Below are positions 30,843 to 32,903 of a DNA stretch of 32,903 nt, piece after piece (within the stretch, counting starts at the first letter, position 1; every line of letters starts with the position of its first letter). The notes under the pieces were generated by a model. That model made no database searches. It saw only the letters and a program-made list of their open reading frames with translations, and was not told the DNA's origin. A program made the translations under genes and the position numbers. The stretch comes from Patescibacteria group bacterium (GTDB lineage Bacteria; Patescibacteriota; Patescibacteriia; JAHIZJ01), in NCBI GenBank assembly GCA_018814765.1, contig JAHIZJ010000056.1, forward strand, positions 1-32,903, read 5' to 3'.

Positions 30843-32042
30843 CTAGCTTCGACCCGCCAGAGCCAGCCAGTAGGCGACCCCGAGCTGCAGTGCGTTGGCG
30901 TCGGGGTTGAATTTGGGAGTATGGTGTTCGAAACCATGCACCTCGTCCACCCGGCCGCGGCCACCAGCACCCAGCATGACGAAGCTGAGCGGAACTTGGG
31001 CTTCGGTCCAGAAGCGGCCGAACGATTCGCCTCCCAGCATCTGATCCATCTGATCGTTGACATGACTATTGCCGTAGAACTGGCTTTGATCCCATGCGGC
31101 AACTTCGCGTGCCGCCTGGACAGCGATCGCAGTCGGTCCAGTGCTGAGGTAAGTGGGAACATGGCCCTGTCGATAGTCGACCGTGATTCCAACATCCAGA
31201 AACGTTTCTCGGAACAGGTCGATCACGTTGCCGAACTGAGCCCGGACCTGCTCGTAGATCTCTGTCGTGCGAGCCCGAAGCGAAATTTCGAAGGTACACG
31301 TGGCCGGCAGGATGTTAGGTGCCTTGGTCGGAGAGATGGCGAATGTCCGATGCACAAATCCTTGGTCAGGGAATGGATCGGTGCAGTTCACCTTCAAACT
31401 GTGAGTTAACCAGGCGTCTGCGTTAATCAGCGACCCCTTCCTGTGCAGATCCTTGGCGTGGCCACCATCGGTGTTCAGAGTGATCGTCGCCCGATCGGAG
31501 TGGCTGGTGATGTTACCGACCAGCGTGTGAAACGTTCCGGTCGGACGTTCGGTCCAGAGGTGGAGGCCGTAGCACCGACTGAGTTCCTTAGCGCCACCAG
31601 CCGCGATCAGCTTCGGCTCACCACCCGGCGGAATCTCTTCTGCCTGGGTGAACAAGAAACGAATATTGCGGCGGCAGAGCTCACGATGTTCAGCCAGGAT
31701 CTGCATCGCTACCAGCAGCATGGCCGTGTGTCCGTCGTGGCCGCAGGCATGCATCACACCCGGGTTCTGGGAAGCGTACCGCAGTTCGGACGCTTCATCC
31801 ATAGCCAGAGCGTCCAGGTCAGCGCGGAATCCAACCAGAGGCCAGTCAGGATTGACGATCAGGTCAGCGTAGATGCCGCCCTCGACAGTGGTGGCCTGCA
31901 GTCCGGCCCGAACCAAATGTTCGGTAACCAGACGCATGGTTTCCGTCTCCTGCCAGCCCAGTTCAGGGCGCTGGTGGAGAAGTTCACGCAGAGACCACAC
32001 CTCTCTCATCACTTCCTTGGTTACCAGATTCATCCAACTCAT
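30843..32042 (-). CDS. Second M20-family amidohydrolase
   Basis: A 399-residue zinc amidohydrolase, distinct in sequence from the one at 28546. Signatures: LLHQRPELGWQE, FRADLDALA (72-80), VMHACGHDGHTA (97-107), QAEEIPPGG (about 152) with catalytic Glu, and GGESFGRF near 345. Metal ligands look complete. Base composition is clearly richer in GC than the surrounding plus-strand genes. It has a consensus promoter (TTGACA-17-TATTAT), a GAGGGGG site 8 nt before the ATG and a tight terminator, so it is monocistronic and probably well expressed. The two M20 genes here are not a recent duplication; this one may have been acquired by transfer. Confidence 0.92.
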   Translation of the reverse strand: MSWMNLVTKEVMREVWSLRELLHQRPELGWQETETMRLVTEHLVRAGLQATTVEGGIYADLIVNPDWPLVGFRADLDALAMDEASELRYASQNPGVMHACGHDGHTAMLLVAMQILAEHRELCRRNIRFLFTQAEEIPPGGEPKLIAAGGAKELSRCYGLHLWTERPTGTFHTLVGNITSHSDRATITLNTDGGHAKDLHRKGSLINADAWLTHSLKVNCTDPFPDQGFVHRTFAISPTKAPNILPATCTFEISLRARTTEIYEQVRAQFGNVIDLFRETFLDVGITVDYRQGHVPTYLSTGPTAIAVQAAREVAAWDQSQFYGNSHVNDQMDQMLGGESFGRFWTEAQVPLSFVMLGAGGRGRVDEVHGFEHHTPKFNPDANALQLGVAYWLALAGRS

Positions 32043-32115
32043 CTTACAGACCCCCTCATCTAAAGGCTTGTTAGCCCTTGGTTTTGAAGTTGCTGGCTAG
32101 TTCAGTTAACTGCTC

Positions 32116-32144
32116 ATAATAGCGCAAAATAGGGGTTTTGTCAA
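32116..32144 (-). promoter_or_regulatory. Consensus sigma-70 promoter of M20 gene
   Basis: On the minus strand TTGACA (plus 32139-32144), 17-nt spacer, TATTAT (plus 32116-32121). It is among the strongest-looking promoters in the window. Confidence 0.8.
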
Positions 32145-32169
32145 GATGATAAGGCCTATATTTAATGAT

Positions 32170-32198
32170 TTGTTTTTTTTCGAAAGTTGTGCTATAAT
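32170..32198 (+). promoter_or_regulatory. Promoter of the ATP-grasp gene
   Basis: TTGTTT (32170-32175), 17-nt spacer, TATAAT (32193-32198) with extended TGC. Only 12 nt separate the -10 from the ATG at 32211, so the leader is about 6 nt or less. Confidence 0.65.
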
Positions 32199-32210
32199 AA
32201 ATGCACGAAT

Positions 32211-32903
32211 ATGCAGAAAATAACTCTGCCTTTTGAAAGGCTTTCCATTAAGTCAGTGGCTGAGGCTGGTGGTAAAGGGGCAAATTTAGGCGAGATGACG
32301 AAAGCGAAGATTCCGGTACCACCCGGTTTTGTTGTACTGGCCAGTGCTTTTTCAATGTATTTGGAAGAGACCGATTTAAATGTTGAGCTGGATGCCTCAT
32401 TGGATGAATTGGGGAAAACTATTTCTGACATCAGCTCAGTGGAAAGGCAGTCAAGAAAAATGCGTTCTTTGATCGAGAAATATCCTGTTCCAGATGATAT
32501 TCGAAAAGGAATAATGTCCTCTTTTAAAAAGCTTAATGCGAAATATGTCGCTGTGCGCTCTTCAGCTACAGCCGAAGATTCAAAAGCCGCTTCCTGGGCT
32601 GGCGAACTTGAAACCTATCTGTTTGTAACCGAAAAGGATGTGGTAGAGGCGGTCAGAAAATGCTGGTCCTCGCTATATACGCCAAGAGCCTTATTCTATC
32701 GATTCGAGAAGAAACTGCATAAACAAATGATCAGAGTCGGTGTTGTGGTGCAGAAGATGATCAATTCAAAAGTATCCGGCATTGCTTTTACAACTCATCC
32801 GGTTACTCGTGACCCTAATCAGATGATTATCGAGGCTGGCTGGGGCTTGGGTGAAGCCATTGTTTCTGGGCAGGTGACGCCGGACGCCTATGTCATAGAC
32901 AAA
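32211..32903 (+). CDS. PEP synthase/PPDK-type ATP-grasp protein (5' part)
   Basis: The first 231 residues of a gene that runs off the window. They form the PEP/pyruvate dikinase N-terminal ATP-grasp domain: the VAEAGGKGANLGEM opening, IPVPPGFVV, YVAVRSSATAEDSKAASWAGE (20-residue core of the ATP site), the LYTPRALFYR helix, VGVVVQKMINSKVSGIAFTT, and EAGWGLGEAIVSG. This is as in PEP synthase (ppsA) and rifampin phosphotransferase. What follows is not visible, so whether it has its own His domain and PEP barrel is unknown. Preferred start is the ATG with GCAGAAAATAACTC after it. Confidence 0.9.
   Translation, partial: MQKITLPFERLSIKSVAEAGGKGANLGEMTKAKIPVPPGFVVLASAFSMYLEETDLNVELDASLDELGKTISDISSVERQSRKMRSLIEKYPVPDDIRKGIMSSFKKLNAKYVAVRSSATAEDSKAASWAGELETYLFVTEKDVVEAVRKCWSSLYTPRALFYRFEKKLHKQMIRVGVVVQKMINSKVSGIAFTTHPVTRDPNQMIIEAGWGLGEAIVSGQVTPDAYVIDK

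Noticed and set aside
30762-32063. Long plus-strand frames opposite the second M20 gene
   Set aside because: The minus strand carries intact M20 signatures, a promoter and a terminator; the plus frames result from high GC.

Overview
The window looks like a compact, AT-rich bacterial genome of the Candidate Phyla Radiation (Patescibacteria). This is inferred from several traits: short intergenic gaps, many starts with no visible Shine-Dalgarno sequence, numerous GC-rich hairpin repeats between genes, a stand-alone GIY-YIG nuclease, a tRNA interrupted by a group I intron, and many proteins of unknown function. The species cannot be named from the sequence alone.

Layout. Positions 1-4420 hold a ROK-family sugar kinase, a 45-residue membrane peptide, DNA primase (dnaG) and the primary sigma factor (rpoD), the last preceded by a structured leader. 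Positions 4466-5187 hold an unusual tRNA locus. It contains a broken copy of the tRNA-Asn 5' half interrupted by two palindromic insertions, a GIY-YIG nuclease gene, then an intact tRNA-Asn(GUU) split by a 220-nt group I intron and followed by a terminator. Positions 5356-7607 carry three consecutive genes with HEPN-like R-x(4-5)-H motifs, a probable defence or toxin island, followed by a membrane-anchored protein. Positions 8544-9746 (minus strand) encode superoxide reductase and rubrerythrin for oxygen defence. A repeat-rich gap and a zinc-ribbon gene follow. Positions 10795-20994 carry a lipoprotein, a bactofilin-like membrane protein, phosphoglycerate mutase (gpmI), a Na/Ca exchanger, a thioredoxin-CcdA fusion, a dual-specificity phosphatase, a pseudouridine synthase, a duplicated DUF5671-like membrane protein and a MacB-type ABC exporter. 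Positions 21509-21978 encode a small ferredoxin overlapping a NifU-type Fe-S scaffold.

The most distinctive region is 23077-32903. Three large proteins each carry a C-terminal phosphohistidine (PEP-utilising enzyme) swivelling domain but lack both the ATP-grasp and the PEP-binding barrel. They are interleaved with two paralogous proteins resembling phosphotransacetylase/phosphobutyryltransferase (perhaps MtxX-like) and with an M20 amidohydrolase, in an almost gapless operon. A second, divergent M20 amidohydrolase lies on the opposite strand. Next to it begins a PEP-synthase-type ATP-grasp protein that runs off the window. The first phosphohistidine gene and the ATP-grasp gene share the same extended -10 promoter (TGCTATAAT) exactly 12 nt before the ATG. 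I infer a split dikinase system in which one ATP-grasp partner could charge several phosphohistidine-carrying, substrate-specific proteins. Its substrate is unknown.

Three monocistronic genes (zinc-ribbon 10288-10656, unknown 22248-22784, M20 30843-32042) differ from their neighbours in richer GC, clear Shine-Dalgarno sites and tight terminators; two of them also have well-spaced sigma-70 promoters. They may be acquired cassettes.
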